From Brasenia schreberi (Eukaryota > Streptophyta > Magnoliopsida > Nymphaeales > Cabombaceae): a DNA stretch of 64,000 nt. The translations under genes were made by a program, and so were the position numbers. The notes beneath the pieces were generated by a model. It had not been told where the DNA came from. It did not search any database and worked only from the letters and a program-made list of their open reading frames with translations. Position 1 is the first letter of the stretch. The number at the start of each line of letters is the position of its first letter. Positions 9,031 through 20,639 of the stretch are shown here, piece by piece. The stretch is from contig JAYKKT010000079.1 in assembly GCA_036023115.1 (NCBI GenBank), positions 9,437,001 through 9,501,000 of the forward strand, given 5' to 3'.

Positions 9031-12000
9031 TGTAGACACAAAAAATCCTCGACTCTGGGTTTCTTAGGCCTGGAGCGAATCTTTTCGCAATCTACATTCG
9101 CTTTTAGGGTGTGCCAGCTAGCTTACTCAAACTAGCGAAGTAGTTTTGAAATATGACTTTTGAAAGGCGATTGTAGGCAAGCGGGATCTTTTCGTCGTAG
9201 ACCTTCTTGCACCGATGCGCAAGGGTCAGTCTGAACAAGTTAGAGACTTCGTTTGAACAAGTTACACAAATTCAATTTTTGAATGATCAGGTGTTTGAAA
9301 ACTTTGGAAATCATGCACTTGGCGAGTTTTTGCTTTTACTGGGCTTGGGCGACCCTAAGTCTTTCAATTTTAACCACTTAGGCGTGTTTGCACGTTTTTG
9401 TTCGGGGTTTGTTCGATGCAGGTATGCAACCTAGCTCGAGTATGGCGAGTATGCAATGCAACTCACACAACTTGAATGTAAATTGCAGAAATTTAAATAT
9501 ATCTATATCTTAAGAGCGAAAAGGCTCAATGTGTTTATGGGTGTTGTGTATAAATTGAAATGCAACACACGCAACTGAACCGTAAAATGCAGCAGAAGGG
9601 AGATATAGATATATATAAGACTGAGAAGGCTCAATGTGAGTGAGTGCTTTGAGTGTATAAATTGAAAGGCAACTCACGCAACTTAAATTTAAAACCCAGC
9701 TGAAAGGGAAATACGTATATATACGTAAGAGCGGAAAGGCTCAATGTGAGTGAGTGCTTTGAGTGTATAAAATGAAAGACAACTCACACGACTTGAACCT
9801 TAAAACCCAGCTGAATGTATATAAATAGGGCCATATCCTATGGGTTGTTGAGGCCCGTTTGTGTGCAAAAGTGTGCAGATAAGAGCGAAAAGGCTCGAGT
9901 GTACGTGTGTGTATTTTGCATCAAGCACATATATTACATCCGGGGGGAGACAAGCTCCGTTATTACAACCCCATATGACGAATTGAATTGAATAGAAAGG
10001 GATTTGATATATATCGAAATCAACTTACACTTTCCAGCCTTTTGAGTTAGGATCGTACAAGGGGTGAATCCGCCTTCTTCTTATGGAGTCCGGGGCATGT
10101 GGGAGCGAAGCCGGAGAGCTTGAGAGCTTGGGGAGACTTGGAGTTCCGAGAGCTGCAAATTAAAATGGGTTTGGGTCTACTTGGGGCCGGTTTGGGCAAG
10201 GTAAGACTCGAGTCACCTTGCCTCGAGTGATTGGGTTTTTGTATGGGATTCGGCCAATACTTGGCCTTGGTTTAGGTATAGGATAGAGTTAGGATTCGGC
10301 CAGCATTTGGCCTTAGGTTTTGGTCTTGTGAAACTCGAGCCAAGGTGGCTCGAGTGAAGTGATTTCCTCTAGGGTTCGGCCAACACTTGGCCTTAGGTTT
10401 ACTTGTGTGACTCAAGCCAAAGGTGGCTCGAGTGAACTTGGTTTAGGGTAGAGTTGGGGCTGAGTCCTAAGTTAGGTTTTGTCTAGGCTAGGATGGCTCG
10501 AGCAAAGGTGGCTCGAGTTTGTTTTAAGGTGAAACCGGGGCTAGTTACCTAGGGTTGGCCAAGGCGGTTGTGGGGCTGGTACACGGCCAAGTTAGGCCAT
10601 GGGTTTTCAGCTAGGTGGCCTGCCCTATGGCAGGACAAGTCTTTGGTTAAGGTGGGGGAACACACGGCCTGGTTTGGCCATGTGTTTAGATTTAGGTGGC
10701 CTGCCAAAAGGCAGGCCAAGTCTCTTAGTGAACAAGTAAGGACGCCCTGTGTTTTGGGTTTGTGGGAAAGGGAAACCAGCCAAAGTTTGGGCTGGTTTTT
10801 AGGTAGTTGGCCTGCCTTTAGGGCAAGCCACCTTGGGTAGAAAATGAGACACAGCCTGCTGGTGCAGGCCGTGGGTTTTGGGGAAAAAGGACTCGAGGTA
10901 GTTAGGTGGGTTTTCAAAAGGGAAGTTCAGCCAAGGTTGGCCGAACTTGATGGGGTTCAAGGTGAAGTTCGGCCAGCACCTGGCCGAACTGGTTTAGGTC
11001 TTAGGATAGGTTATTTAGGTGGTGGTTTTCAGTGGAAGACTTGGTGAAAAACGGCCAGCACTTGGCTGGTTTGGTGGTGGTTTTAGGGGACGTTTGGGTA
11101 GGATGGGTGGTCTAGAGAGGTTAGGGAAGAAAGGGGTTAAGTTTAGGTCTTAGGGGCTTACCTAGTTGCAGCACCGCTCCAAGCCGCCGCTCAAGCCGCC
11201 AAGCTCCACGATGCAACGCTCCCAGCCAGCTTGTAGGGGACGTTCCTTGGTTGGTGCAGCCCTTGGCTTCACGAGCCAACCCAAACTCTCAAAATAAACG
11301 AACTTGGCCTATGGGCCTTTTTCTCTCTCATCCCCCCCTTTATTCACGTGAGGAGCTTCCCTGGAGCCTCACTCGTGAATCTTTTTTTCAAGCCCAGCAC
11401 CTCTATTTATAGAGGTTTTAAGTGGGTCTTGGATATTGGGTCTTGGATATTGGGTCTGGCTATTCGGATCCAATCCAAACTCTATGTGGATCTGAATCGT
11501 GGATCTCAGATATTTTGAGATCTAGATCCAATCCAAACATAATTTGGATCTGGATTTGGATATTTTTGGGTCCAAACCCAATCCGGACTTTTCTTCTGCT
11601 CCTTGGTTTTTTGGTGCTTTTCACGGTCGGTTTCAAGCGGGCTTCGATTCATCGGAGGCCCAACTCTGGCCTGGGTCTTCCCCAAGTCTTTCTTCCAACC
11701 GGTGTTCTGCTTTTCAGGACTTTTTTGGTGTTTGTTTCGGTCCGCCATTTTGGTTTTTGGCCAGTTCCTGTTGATATCGAACTCAAATTGCCGCACGGAT
11801 TTCGTTCTTCATTTTGATGGGACGTGTCTTGGACTTCTGTCGACTTCCTCAGGTACTAGGCTTCTTTTTGGAGCTGCGTTGTGCTTTTTCTTTGACCCAA
11901 ATTACATTTTTACCCTTCTATCGGGCTTTTCTCCGAACGGGCTCTTTTTTCTTCCATTTTTGAACAGGAGGTGGCTTTTGAGACTCTGGTCTCGATTTGC

Positions 12001-12399
12001 TCTTCTTGCCGGGGCTTTCCTTTTGCCTTTTGTACATGTTTTCATATTTTTAAAACAGGTTGTCGTTTTGGCTCAAACGAGCTTTTTGTGTTTTTGAGAA
12101 TTTTTGATTTTTGGAAAATTCGGGGTGTTTACCGGGCTTGAAGTATGCTTCGGGTCCAGGCTCTCCTTTGCCTTTTCGGTCTTGCTTTCGTCAGGCTAGG
12201 CTGCTTTCAAGGTTTCAAAACACCTTTTTAAGGTTTAAAAACTATATGTATACAGTTTTAAAACATATATATAAGTTCAAAGTATGTACAGGGTTGTTTG
12301 GAAGGCTCCTGGGTTTCCAAACTCAAAATAGCCCTTTGGGGCTGCTTTTGTGAAACCAGGTATATTTGAGAAAAATCATGGGATTTTGGGGTGTTTACA
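9031..12399 (-). repeat. 5' LTR of element B (3369 bp)
   Basis: Plus strand runs TGTAGACACA to GTGTTTACA. It shares both ends, the HP1/HP2 hairpins, about 110-bp repeats (about 9500-9860) and the GTAAGT donor match (10023-10028, minus) with the other LTRs. Its centre (about 10030-11400) is rich in GGCCGAACTTGGCC-like words and lacks the CCTAA tract, so B is a separate LTR subfamily. The inverted GGATTTGGA words of U3 are present at about 11460-11580. Confidence 0.8.
11404..11411 (-). promoter_or_regulatory. TATA box of B LTR
   Basis: Minus strand TATAAATA inside the palindrome CCTCTATAAATAGAGG. It sits at the expected place for the LTR core promoter. Confidence 0.6.
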
Positions 12400-12417
12400 A
12401 TAGGGTTGTCTGGAAGG
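12400..12417. other. 18-bp LTR remnant between B and G
   Basis: Eighteen bases resembling the phrase ACAGGGTTGTCTGGAAGG found near the U3 end of minus-oriented LTRs. It suggests that B and G both landed in, or recombined with, a third LTR of which only this scrap remains. Confidence 0.4.
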
Positions 12418-15400
12418 TGTAAACACCTTGAAATCCCACGAATTTCTCAAATAAAACCTGGTTTTGTAAAAGCAGCCCCAAAGGGCTATTTTGAGTTTGG
12501 AAACCCAGGAGCCTTCCAGACAGACCCTGTACATATGTTTAAACTACATATGTTTTAAAATATGTATAATATAGTTTTAAAACCTTTTAAAAGATGTTTT
12601 GAAACCCCACAAAGCGACTTGGCCTGAGGAAAGCAGGACTAGAAGAGCAAAAGAGAGCCCGAAACTGGAGCACATGTCGAGCCCGGCACATCAACTCTCG
12701 TGTTAGATTCATCCCCAGAATCTCGAACATCCAAGCCCCTATTATCAACAAAACTCTTTAAAATCATCTCCGGAAGGTGAAAACAGAAGCGGACGACAAT
12801 GTTGGCGAAGACCCAACGCAAGACAGAGTGCTGATGCTGTCAGGCCCCGCACAAACCGTTTGTTTCGAACATACCCTGAAGGAGTCAGAATTTAGTTTTG
12901 GATTGGATCTGGACCATATATATCCAGATCCCAATCCAAACGTATATGTGGATCTGGATTTGGATTTGGATCTAAAGATCCAATCCAATATCCACATCCA
13001 TGGCCCACATCACCTTCTCATAAATGGAGGTGGGGCCCACTTGAAATTCACTTGGGATCTTGGGCATGAGAGAGAATGGGGAGGATAAGATTTGAGGGAA
13101 ATGTATTAAGCTTGACTTGTGTGTCAAGTTTTGGGTTAATCATGTGGGTTAGCCTAATTAGTGTGGGTTTAAGCTTGTATGAACGTACACCTAACCTAGG
13201 GCTGCACCAACATGATGCAATTAAGTCCATGGTCCATGCAAAGGGATGCTCCTAACCCAATCCCAAGCTAAACCCCCTAATCCTAGCCATTTACCCTAAT
13301 CCCGGCCTAATCCTAACCTAATCACCTAACCTACTTCCCTAATCCCAACCTAATCACCTAACCCACCTCCCTAATCCTTCCCTAAACCTAGCCTAATTCC
13401 CCTAATCCTAACCTAATCCTAGCCTAAACACCTAACCCACCTCACTAAACCTCACCCTAAAACCAACCCACCTAGCTAAGCCCTAAACCTCTAAACCACC
13501 CCACCTAAAACCCTAGCACACCATATCCCTAAAACCACCTACCCTAAATATCTGCCCTCCCCTAAATATCTGGCCCACCTTATCCCCAAACCATCACCAC
13601 CTAACCACTAAACCATCCTCCCAAAACCAGCCCCAACCGACCCACCCAAGCCCTATAAACCCCCCCCCTAGTGGGCGGGTTTTCAAGTTTCTTTGGGCCA
13701 GCCGAGCCCCCTCTCCTCTCTCATCTCTTTCCTTCTTCTCTCACCTGCTCCACCTTGGAACTCCGGCTAGCTCCACTCTACGCCACCATCACCTCCCGAC
13801 CAACTTCACTCCGCGCCACCCGACTGCACCAACCTGCCACCTTCCACCCGGCTGCACCTTGATACCCGCAGCACCTTCACCTCCCGGCCAGCTTCCCTCT
13901 CTGGTTAGTACCCCATCCTAACACCACCCTCTCTTCACTCCCCCTCCACTCTTAGCCACCACATACCACCCTTCCTTAGCCTAGTCCCCACTTCATCCAG
14001 TCGGCCACCATCTGCCACCCTTCACCCTTCGGCCAGCCACAACCGACTGCAACACCCGCCACCTTACTTCTCCCTTAGGCACCCCTAGCCAATACATCCA
14101 GCCTCATCTTTCCTTAGGATCTGCCCCTCCTTTCCCTTAGACAATACCCTAACCATACCTTAACTCCCCTTTGCTTTCCCTAAGCGCCCCTAACTACCCC
14201 AGCCAAGGAGGCAGCACCCCCTCCGTTCGGCTAGCGCCAAGGCGCCACACCCGCTGCATCCTTGTCACCCGGCCAGCACCCCTTTGCTGCGCCCTTCCGA
14301 GGAGCTCCCTCTTGCAGCCCAAGGCGACGCTCAAGCCCAAGCTCAAGCAAGTCACCTCCGAACCAGCTATACATAAGTGCCTAACTCGTTCCTTGTTTAT
14401 AGACTTGCTTATGCATAATTAAATTTGATACGGGGTTGTAACAACGGAGCACTGTCTCCCCCCGCTTGTAATAACGTGGTTTGGCACACCCACACATGCG
14501 TGCACTTGAGCCTATCTCACTCTTAGTTGTACACGATTTTGAACACACACATGGGCCTAATCAGCCCTTAAGATATAGACTTATTTATATAATTTAAGTT
14601 GCGTGAGGTTTTGCTTAAGTTGTGTGCGTTGTCTTTCAATTCTCACACTCACACACATTGAGCTTTCGCTCTTATTTTCAAGACCCAAGTAAGGGCCGTG
14701 TTATATTTTCCCTTGGGTGTTTTACTTCATGTCGTGTGCGTAGTACTTCAATTCTACACTCACACACATTGAGCTTTCGCTCTTACTCCCAAGACCTTAG
14801 TCAAGGCCTATTGCAATTTATATTTGGGTTTAATTTCATGTCGTGTGCATAGTACTTTAATTCTACACTCACACACATTGAGCTTTCGCTCTTACTCCCA
14901 AGACCTTAGTCAAGGCCATATTGCAATTTATATTTGGGTTTCATTTAAGTCGTGTGAGTTGTCTTTCAATATACACACAACACCCACACAACACGTTGGC
15001 GACCTTCGGGCCCATATATATTATAAGTATTTTCCTTTCGACTATGTCTTTAAGATTTGGGTTTTAAGGTTCAGCAGTGTGCGTAGTCTTTACATATATA
15101 CACGGCACACACTTGCACTATTGAGCCTTTCCACTCTTAAGATATAGCCATATTTTCCTTCCGCAATTTCCCTTTTGCAATTTACATTTCAAGTCATTTC
15201 CCTTCTGCATTGTCTTTTAATTCGGGTTTTCCGTTTGGAGTTGCGTGAGTTTGCATTGCATATACGCCATACCACGAGTTAGGACGCATATTGCATCAAA
15301 GCGAAACCCCATACTACCGCTCAAAATCGCCCCACTTAGGTCACGTGTTCATAACACACACCTAGTTGGCCCAAAAAGGGATAAAAAGAAAGACATAGGC

Positions 15401-15725
15401 ACGTGCAAATCCACGTGAAATAAAATCTGAAAATCATACAAAAAATAACCCGAATCGAACACCTCAAACATTTTCGTAGGTTCTCATATTTAAAAACTTG
15501 ATTTTCTAAGCGTACAGACTGACCCTTGCGCATTGGTGCAAGAAAGTCTGCGACGAAAAAAGCTTGCTTGCTCACAGTCGCCACGTTAGGAGTCATATTT
15601 CAAAATATCTCTTCGCTAGCTTAAGCAAGCTAGCTGACACGCCCTTTTGCTTAAATAGGACTTAGACACACGAAAAGATTCGCTTCAGGCCTAAAAACCA
15701 GAAGCGGGAACTTTCTGCATCTACA
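12418..15725 (+). repeat. LTR of element G (3308 bp)
   Basis: Runs TGTAAACACC to GCATCTACA. It contains the U3 inverted repeat (about 12896-12945), a CCTAA-rich tract (13255-13600), a TATA box (13654), about four ~110-bp repeats (14631-14990) and HP1/HP2. The splice-donor match is lost here (ATAAGT near 14372). No matching target duplication is seen at the two ends. Confidence 0.85.
13654..13659 (+). promoter_or_regulatory. TATA box of G LTR
   Basis: TATAAA preceded by CCC and followed by a C run and GGGCGGGTTTT, as in the other LTR copies. Confidence 0.6.
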
Positions 15726-17095
15726 GGGATTCGCTTCACGAAATCTCAACTTTCCATAAGTTGATAAAAAAAGCATCCCTTTTTGAAACCAATTTGAAGA
15801 AAGGGATATACGATCACTTATGGAAAGGAAGTGCCGTTTCCAATAAAATCGCCAATGTCCTGGTGGATCCAGGTCCGGTGAGAACTTCAAAAAATTTTGA
15901 AAAATTGGAAAACAAAAGGGAGAGAAACTTCCAAAAAACTATTGAAAAACGGGAGTACACTCTGCTGGGGCAACTTGTGTCGGAGGTCCTAGACCTCCTA
16001 CTTGCCCAAGGCATGATTGAACTCCCCGAAATCCCTGAGGGAGTCACTTCCAAAGGGGGATATTTAAATCGCTTTTGTAAGTATCATCGGCTCAAAGGCC
16101 ATGATACAAAGCGTTGTTTCTCCCTTTTAAACAAAATCGAGAACTTGATAGCGGAGGGTCGGCTCCAAGTCACTACGGAACTTGAGCCAACTCAAGCTAT
16201 CTTTAAAGAATCCTTTCCCAAGCACGCTAGTAGCAGTGGGAAAGGAAAGGAGGTATGTACCCTCACCTTTTTAAAAGATCTAGCGCATTCATCTGAGTCT
16301 GGTCGATCCACTTGTGCGTCTACCCTTGTACTTTACAAGAAGCCCGCCCAAGTGATCATCCGGGGACCACCAAGAGCTGAATCCCCGGTTAAACCAGTTT
16401 TAAAGATCCAAGGTGCTCCAAAACTCACGATTAGAGCCAGTGTGCCTGGCCCCTCAAAAGCATGTATTCCTAGAGTTCTGCCGAAAGCAGATAATGGGAA
16501 AATCGTTTTAAACCCTTATGATTTCGAAAACCATCTTTCAAAGATTCCTATCCACATGTCCATCCTAGAGCTTATACAAACTTCTTCTAGGCATAGACTC
16601 ATGCTAGAGAAAATTCTAGAAAGAGCTAAGGTTAGTTCGAACATAAGTCCTAAATCCCTGTCTAACCAAGTGGCGTCAATAGGAGCAAAATCACCCATCA
16701 CTTTCTCGGAAGATGATGTAGATAGACCCTACGAGTCCCATAACCAGGCCCTACATATCGAGGTGGTTCTGAATAACCACTCTCTAGACAGGTACCTAGT
16801 CGATGGGGGAGGAGGGCTCAACATCCTTCCACTTCATTTGGCGTATCAAATCGGAGTCACCTTGACTTCTGTGAACCCAAGCCCCATCGTTATCAATGGA
16901 TAGGATGAGAATGCGTCTAGACCTTTAGGATCGATCAAACTCCCTATGAAAACGGGAGGGATCACACACATGGGGGTGTTCCATGTCTTGGACATTCACC
17001 CCCATTATAACCTGTTGCTAGGAAGGCCCTGGATACACAGCTTGTGTGCTGTGTCATCCACCTTCCACAGGTGTGTCAAGATCCCTTTCAGGGAC
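15726..17095 (+). pseudogene. gag: Gag-protease fragment of element G
   Basis: Open from 15761 to a TAG at 16901-16903 (380 codons), then readable in frame to 17095. It aligns with the F Gag-protease from the end of capsid onward. It has the zinc knuckle CKYHRLKGHDTKRC and the protease site LVDGGGGLNI, and ends at LGRPWIH and downstream residues. Compared with C and F it has lost about 24 codons after GSAV and about 35-40 codons before the VPGPSK segment. The stop replaces the Tyr codon of GYDGN. Truncated at both ends; not functional. Confidence 0.85.
17091..17095. repeat. Predicted target duplication of element N (left copy)
   Basis: GGGAC in the gag of G lies immediately before the N LTR edge. 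The partner copy should lie beyond the right end of the window. Confidence 0.5.
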
Positions 17096-17471
17096 AGTAG
17101 ACGCAGAAAGTTCCCGCTTCTGGTTCTTAGGCCTGAAGTGAATCTTTTCGTGTGTTTAAGTTCTAATTAAGCAAAAGGGCGTGCCAGCTAGCTTACTTAA
17201 GCTAGCGAAGAGAAATTTTTAAATCTGACTCCAAATGTGGCGATTGTGAGCAAGCAAGCTCTTTTCGTCGCAGACCTTCTTGCATCGATGCGCAGGGGTC
17301 AGTCTGTACGCTTAAAAATCGAGTTTTGACATATGAGAACCTACGAAAACGTTTTGAGATGTTTGACTTGGGTTGTTTTTGTATGATTTTCAGATTTTAT
17401 TTCATGTGGATTTGCACGTGCCTATGTCTTTCTTTTTTTATCTCTTTTTGGGCCAACTAGGTGTGTGTTAT
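17096..17471 (-). repeat. N 3' LTR, piece 1 of 4 (U5 end)
   Basis: Starts AGTAGACGC instead of TGTAGACGC, so the LTR ends in CTACT on its own strand, as LTR3 of C also does. Carries HP2 (GCTAGCTTACTTAAGCTAGC near 17190) and HP1 (near 17270-17310). It ends with GTTAT, the duplicated target of E. Confidence 0.85.
17467..17471. repeat. Target duplication of element E (left)
   Basis: GTTAT, identical to 26642-26646. Confidence 0.95.
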
Positions 17472-17556
17472 TGTAGACATGAAAATTCTCATTTCAAAGT
17501 TTATGAGACAAACATGAAATGAAACTTTCCACCCCTACGCTTGCGGGAGCGTGCCA

Positions 17557-17573
17557 GCTAGTTCAAAACTAGC
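17557..17573 (-). other. U5 hairpin HP2 of E LTR
   Basis: GCTAGTTCAAAACTAGC: a 7-bp stem around CAA. The second half of the stem differs from the 3.4-kb LTRs on both sides, so pairing is kept. Confidence 0.6.
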
Positions 17574-17625
17574 AAATGTTTGTAAGACTTCTAGAAGATT
17601 GTGTGCAAGCGGGATCTTTTCACTC

Positions 17626-17659
17626 ACACCTTCTTGAGCCGATGCTCAAGGGTCAGTGT
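17626..17659 (-). other. U5 hairpin HP1 of E LTR
   Basis: Minus strand: ACAC pairs with GTGT, enclosing CTTGAGCATCGGCTCAAG, a perfect 6-bp inner stem. In the other LTRs the inner stem is CTTGCG/TGCAAG and the outer CAGAC/GTCTG; the changes preserve pairing. Confidence 0.65.
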
Positions 17660-18928
17660 TGAGCGCTTAGAAACTTCATTTTACAGCAAAACACGACTCC
17701 CTTTTACATAAACAAGTGTCTTTGAAAAATTTGTTGAACTTGTGCACTCAGATTCAATAATTGGAAAAACACAAGCTGCTGAAAACAGAGAATTTTGTTT
17801 TCAGAGCTGTTTTCTAGGGGAGTTTTCAAGGCATCACAGACTTCCAAAAATTATCAAAATTTTACCAGACGAAGCTGGTAGTGTGGAGAGACAGTAGCCT
17901 TTTTCAAATATGTATTTGGAGCAGTATTGAATCAGAAACAAATAATCTACTCAGACCACCTCACTGACTTCTATTTTAGAAATACAAAAACTCAAAGATA
18001 AGTCTATATCTCTCTGCTCAGAAATCAGATTTTGATGATTTTTATGTTGCTGGAAAGCTATGGATGTTAGCTTTCTAATGCATCAAAAATCAATTAATTT
18101 GGACTCCTGTGGACAGAGATATGGAACTTTTACCCAACCTCTGTTTCAGGAAATCCGACTGTGCAAACAGTGGTGCAGAAATTTGGTCGTTTTTAATCTG
18201 CTTTTATTACGTGGCTAAGCGGCCCTAAAATCTTGTAAATTTTATAAAGTGTGCCCAAAGGTGTGTGTAACAAGTGTGCAAAATTTCAGATGAAAAGGAT
18301 CAAGCGTTCGGAAATTAAAATGTAGAGATGCTGGAAGTTCAGATTTCGGTTTTTAAGAATCTAATGATGCAAACTCACCCGAATTTAAAATGCAACAACT
18401 CTACATTCCCAAATTAAATTGCTGAATTGAAATGAAGGGAAATCATCTTTATAAACATAAGCATAGAGGGGGTAGAGAATATAGAGTGATTATATATTAT
18501 ATTGGGGAAGAAGCATATAAGCAAACACATGGAGTGCGTATGTGCAATAGTGAAAATTCTGCAAATGTAAATGAGGGCATCAAATCTACTCACTATTACA
18601 ATGTGGGGGGAGACTTTGCTCCATTAATACAACCCCAATTCAATTGAATTAATATGGAAGAAGGTTTTAAAAACAAAGGAAGAAGTACTTACAACTTTTG
18701 TCTTCGATCGGCTGGAATTCCAAGAGTGGAATCCGGCCAGCCCTCCTTCTTCTTCCTTCTATCTTCCGCACTCTCCCTCCTATGTCTACCCTCTTTTTCC
18801 CCTCTCTTTCCCTTCACTTGCAGCCCACGATTTTCCCTTGTACAAGCCCTCTTTTCCAGTCCCAATTCCCAAAATTTTGATGAGAGATGAAGATAACCCA
18901 AGCTTCCTCCAACTTGCTCCCCCTTGGC

Positions 18929-18940
18929 CCCTTTTATAGG
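18929..18940 (-). promoter_or_regulatory. TATA box of E 3' LTR
   Basis: Minus strand CCTATAAAAGGG, within a GGCC/CCCCTTGG-rich palindromic setting. The same sequence lies at 25945-25956 in the 5' LTR, which is the copy that would drive transcription. Confidence 0.7.
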
Positions 18941-19625
18941 CCAAGGGGGCTGGTTTCTAGCCCCTTCCATGGGGCAGATTGGACCAACTCCTTATTGGTT
19001 CTTGATCCAATTTGGCCCAGCTATATGTGGTCCATCTTGTTGACTTGAACCAGCCCATGTGGGTTGGGCCTAGGTGCAACCGACTTAGTCTTTGGGTGTA
19101 GCCGATTCAAGCTTGTCTAATGTTTTGTCCTAGCATGTATTGAACTTGATACCAAGTAGTGGTCGGGTATGCCTAATTAGGCTCTTCCAATTCAATGCCT
19201 CATTTGGTATTTGATTCTTGAATGATCCGGCTCCACTTTGATTTTGATTCCATACGACTTCACCATGGTCTCGAGTTCAACTTGAAATGTTCTTGAATTG
19301 GATGAGCTTGAACTGGATCCTGGATAAGCTCGATCTTCTCCTGGTTTCGGATAAGCTTTAGAATTTGATCTTGATTCTGATATGCTCCAACTTTATCTTC
19401 TTTGCTTTTTGGGAATCGATGTGGATCCAGGATTGGGTCTCACCTGTTTATCTGCTTCAAAAACTCATGAGTTGTTTGAATTTAAAACCTTTATTTTGAA
19501 ATATTCTCCAAAATGCTTAAACTTTAAAATTTGGGGTTTTGAATTGAAAGGTTCATAAAGGCTTTAAATTGGCTTTCAAAATTTAGGAGTTTTTGAAAAT
19601 ATTTGAAAATTTTTGGGTGTTTACA

Positions 19626-19641
19626 GATGCCCCTCTTTGGC
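19626..19641 (-). other. Polypurine tract of element E
   Basis: Minus strand GCCAAAGAGGGGCATC abutting the 3' LTR. It is identical to that of P, N and F although E is otherwise diverged, as expected if the same RT primes on all of them. Confidence 0.85.
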
Positions 19642-20236
19642 ATTAATCCAAATTGATTTGGATAATGGCAAAGAAGAAACACCCTTAATGGATTTACTTC
19701 CCAAATTTTCTTGAGAATATAAATCATTCCTTCATTTTGTAAACTCCTTTTCTTGGATCTCAGGAGAGGGATTTTCAGCCAAACGGGACTTTTTTCCTAT
19801 AAGGGACACGATCATACATGAATGACTTCTGAATGCATGCATGGTATGAGTGAGGTGAGCTTTTTGGGAGAGTCAATTTTTTGGGTTTTTGAGTTTGGAG
19901 AGAGCCTTTGAAGGTCGGCTGCCCCAAGCAGAATTTTCCCTTGCCTCTTGACATTTTGGGTTTTCAACAACTTTTCAAAAGGAACTCCTTTTATCTTCCA
20001 TCAAAAGGACTTCCAATTTTTCATACTTCCTTTCATTTGGGTTTCGACACCTACTACTTGGTAGAGGTTTTTGCTAGGACATTTTGGAAAACATTTCAAA
20101 GTTCTATTTCCCATATAACAAAGTCTAATTCTCAAACAAAATGAAATCAAAATGAGTAGACTCTATTCCTACTCTAGGATTTTCATGGTTGAACCTTTTT
20201 CTATTGGGATAAGCTATGGGGACATGGGAAAGAGTT

Positions 20237-20266
20237 ACCACGGTCCCTTCTGAAGCGTCCCGTGGT
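20237..20266 (-). other. Conserved 3' UTR stem-loop of element E
   Basis: ACCACGG and CCGTGGT flank a 16-nt loop. Stem and loop match F (56427-56456) exactly, while neighbouring sequence differs. Confidence 0.6.
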
Positions 20267-20345
20267 TTAAGGCAAAGAGACGGAAAATTGCTCTTTTTGA
20301 GCTTTGGCTTTTTTCTTTTTCTTTTTTTTTTCTTTTCCTCATTTT

Positions 20346-20545
20346 TCGAGAGAAGACCTCTTTTGAAGAAGTTTTTGTATTCTCTCTGTCTATTCGGGGA
20401 AGACTTCTTCTCGGAGGAGTTTTTGCATTCTCTTTTCTTTTTCCTTTCAAAGAGAAGACTCCTTTTGAAGAAGTTTTTGTATTCCCTTTTCTTTTTGGGG
20501 AAGACTTCTTTTCCGAGGAGTTTTTGTATTCTCTATGTTTTTTCT
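20346..20545. repeat. ~102-bp low-complexity tandem repeat in E 3' region
   Basis: Two copies of about 102 bp (starting near 20348 and 20450), each made of two related ~50-bp halves with AAGAAGTTTTTGTATTC or GAGGAGTTTTTGTATTC. The minus-strand open frame here (20235-20627) is a by-product of the Lys/Ser-rich composition. F and N have a shorter AT/CT-rich tract at this place. Confidence 0.65.
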
Positions 20546-20639
20546 TTTTCTTTTGAACATTGCCAATTTTCCTTTTTGAAGAGAGAAGTAAAATGGGGGG
20601 AAAGATCATCCCATTTCCTAATAGCATCTACCATTTGAA

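Larger units (their letters stand above)
8047..12399 (-). mobile_element. Element B: 5' end of a non-autonomous Tat-like element
   Basis: Minus-strand order is 5' LTR (9031-12399), primer-binding site (9009-9026), then a Lys/Ser-rich ORF (8047-8827) cut at 8047 by the P LTR. The ORF is the same type as in A and E, so B belongs to that non-autonomous group although its LTR differs from both. The missing 3' part would have lain to the left, beyond P, and is not recognisable in the window. Confidence 0.75.
12418..17095 (+). mobile_element. Element G: LTR plus gag/protease fragment
   Basis: A complete plus-oriented LTR (12418-15725) is followed directly by gag codons from the capsid C-terminal part. 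The primer-binding site, leader and first about 270 codons are missing. At 17095 the gag/protease sequence is cut by element N after GGGAC. The downstream part should resume to the right of N, beyond this window. Confidence 0.75.
17472..19625 (-). repeat. 3' LTR of element E (2154 bp)
   Basis: Plus strand TGTAGACATG to GGTGTTTACA. Differs from the 3.4-kb LTRs over most of its length and lacks the CCTAA tract and the ~110-bp repeats. It keeps the outer ends, HP2 (17557-17573), HP1 (17626-17659), the GTAAGT donor match (minus, 18687-18692) and the paired TTGTAAT block around a GGAG/CTCC dyad (about 18595-18640). Confidence 0.93.

Noticed and set aside
18432..18647. 71-codon frame present twice (18432-18647 and 25448-25663) with nearly the same protein
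   Set aside because: Both lie antisense in the two LTRs of E, which are recent duplicates by mechanism. Identity therefore does not show selection on a protein.
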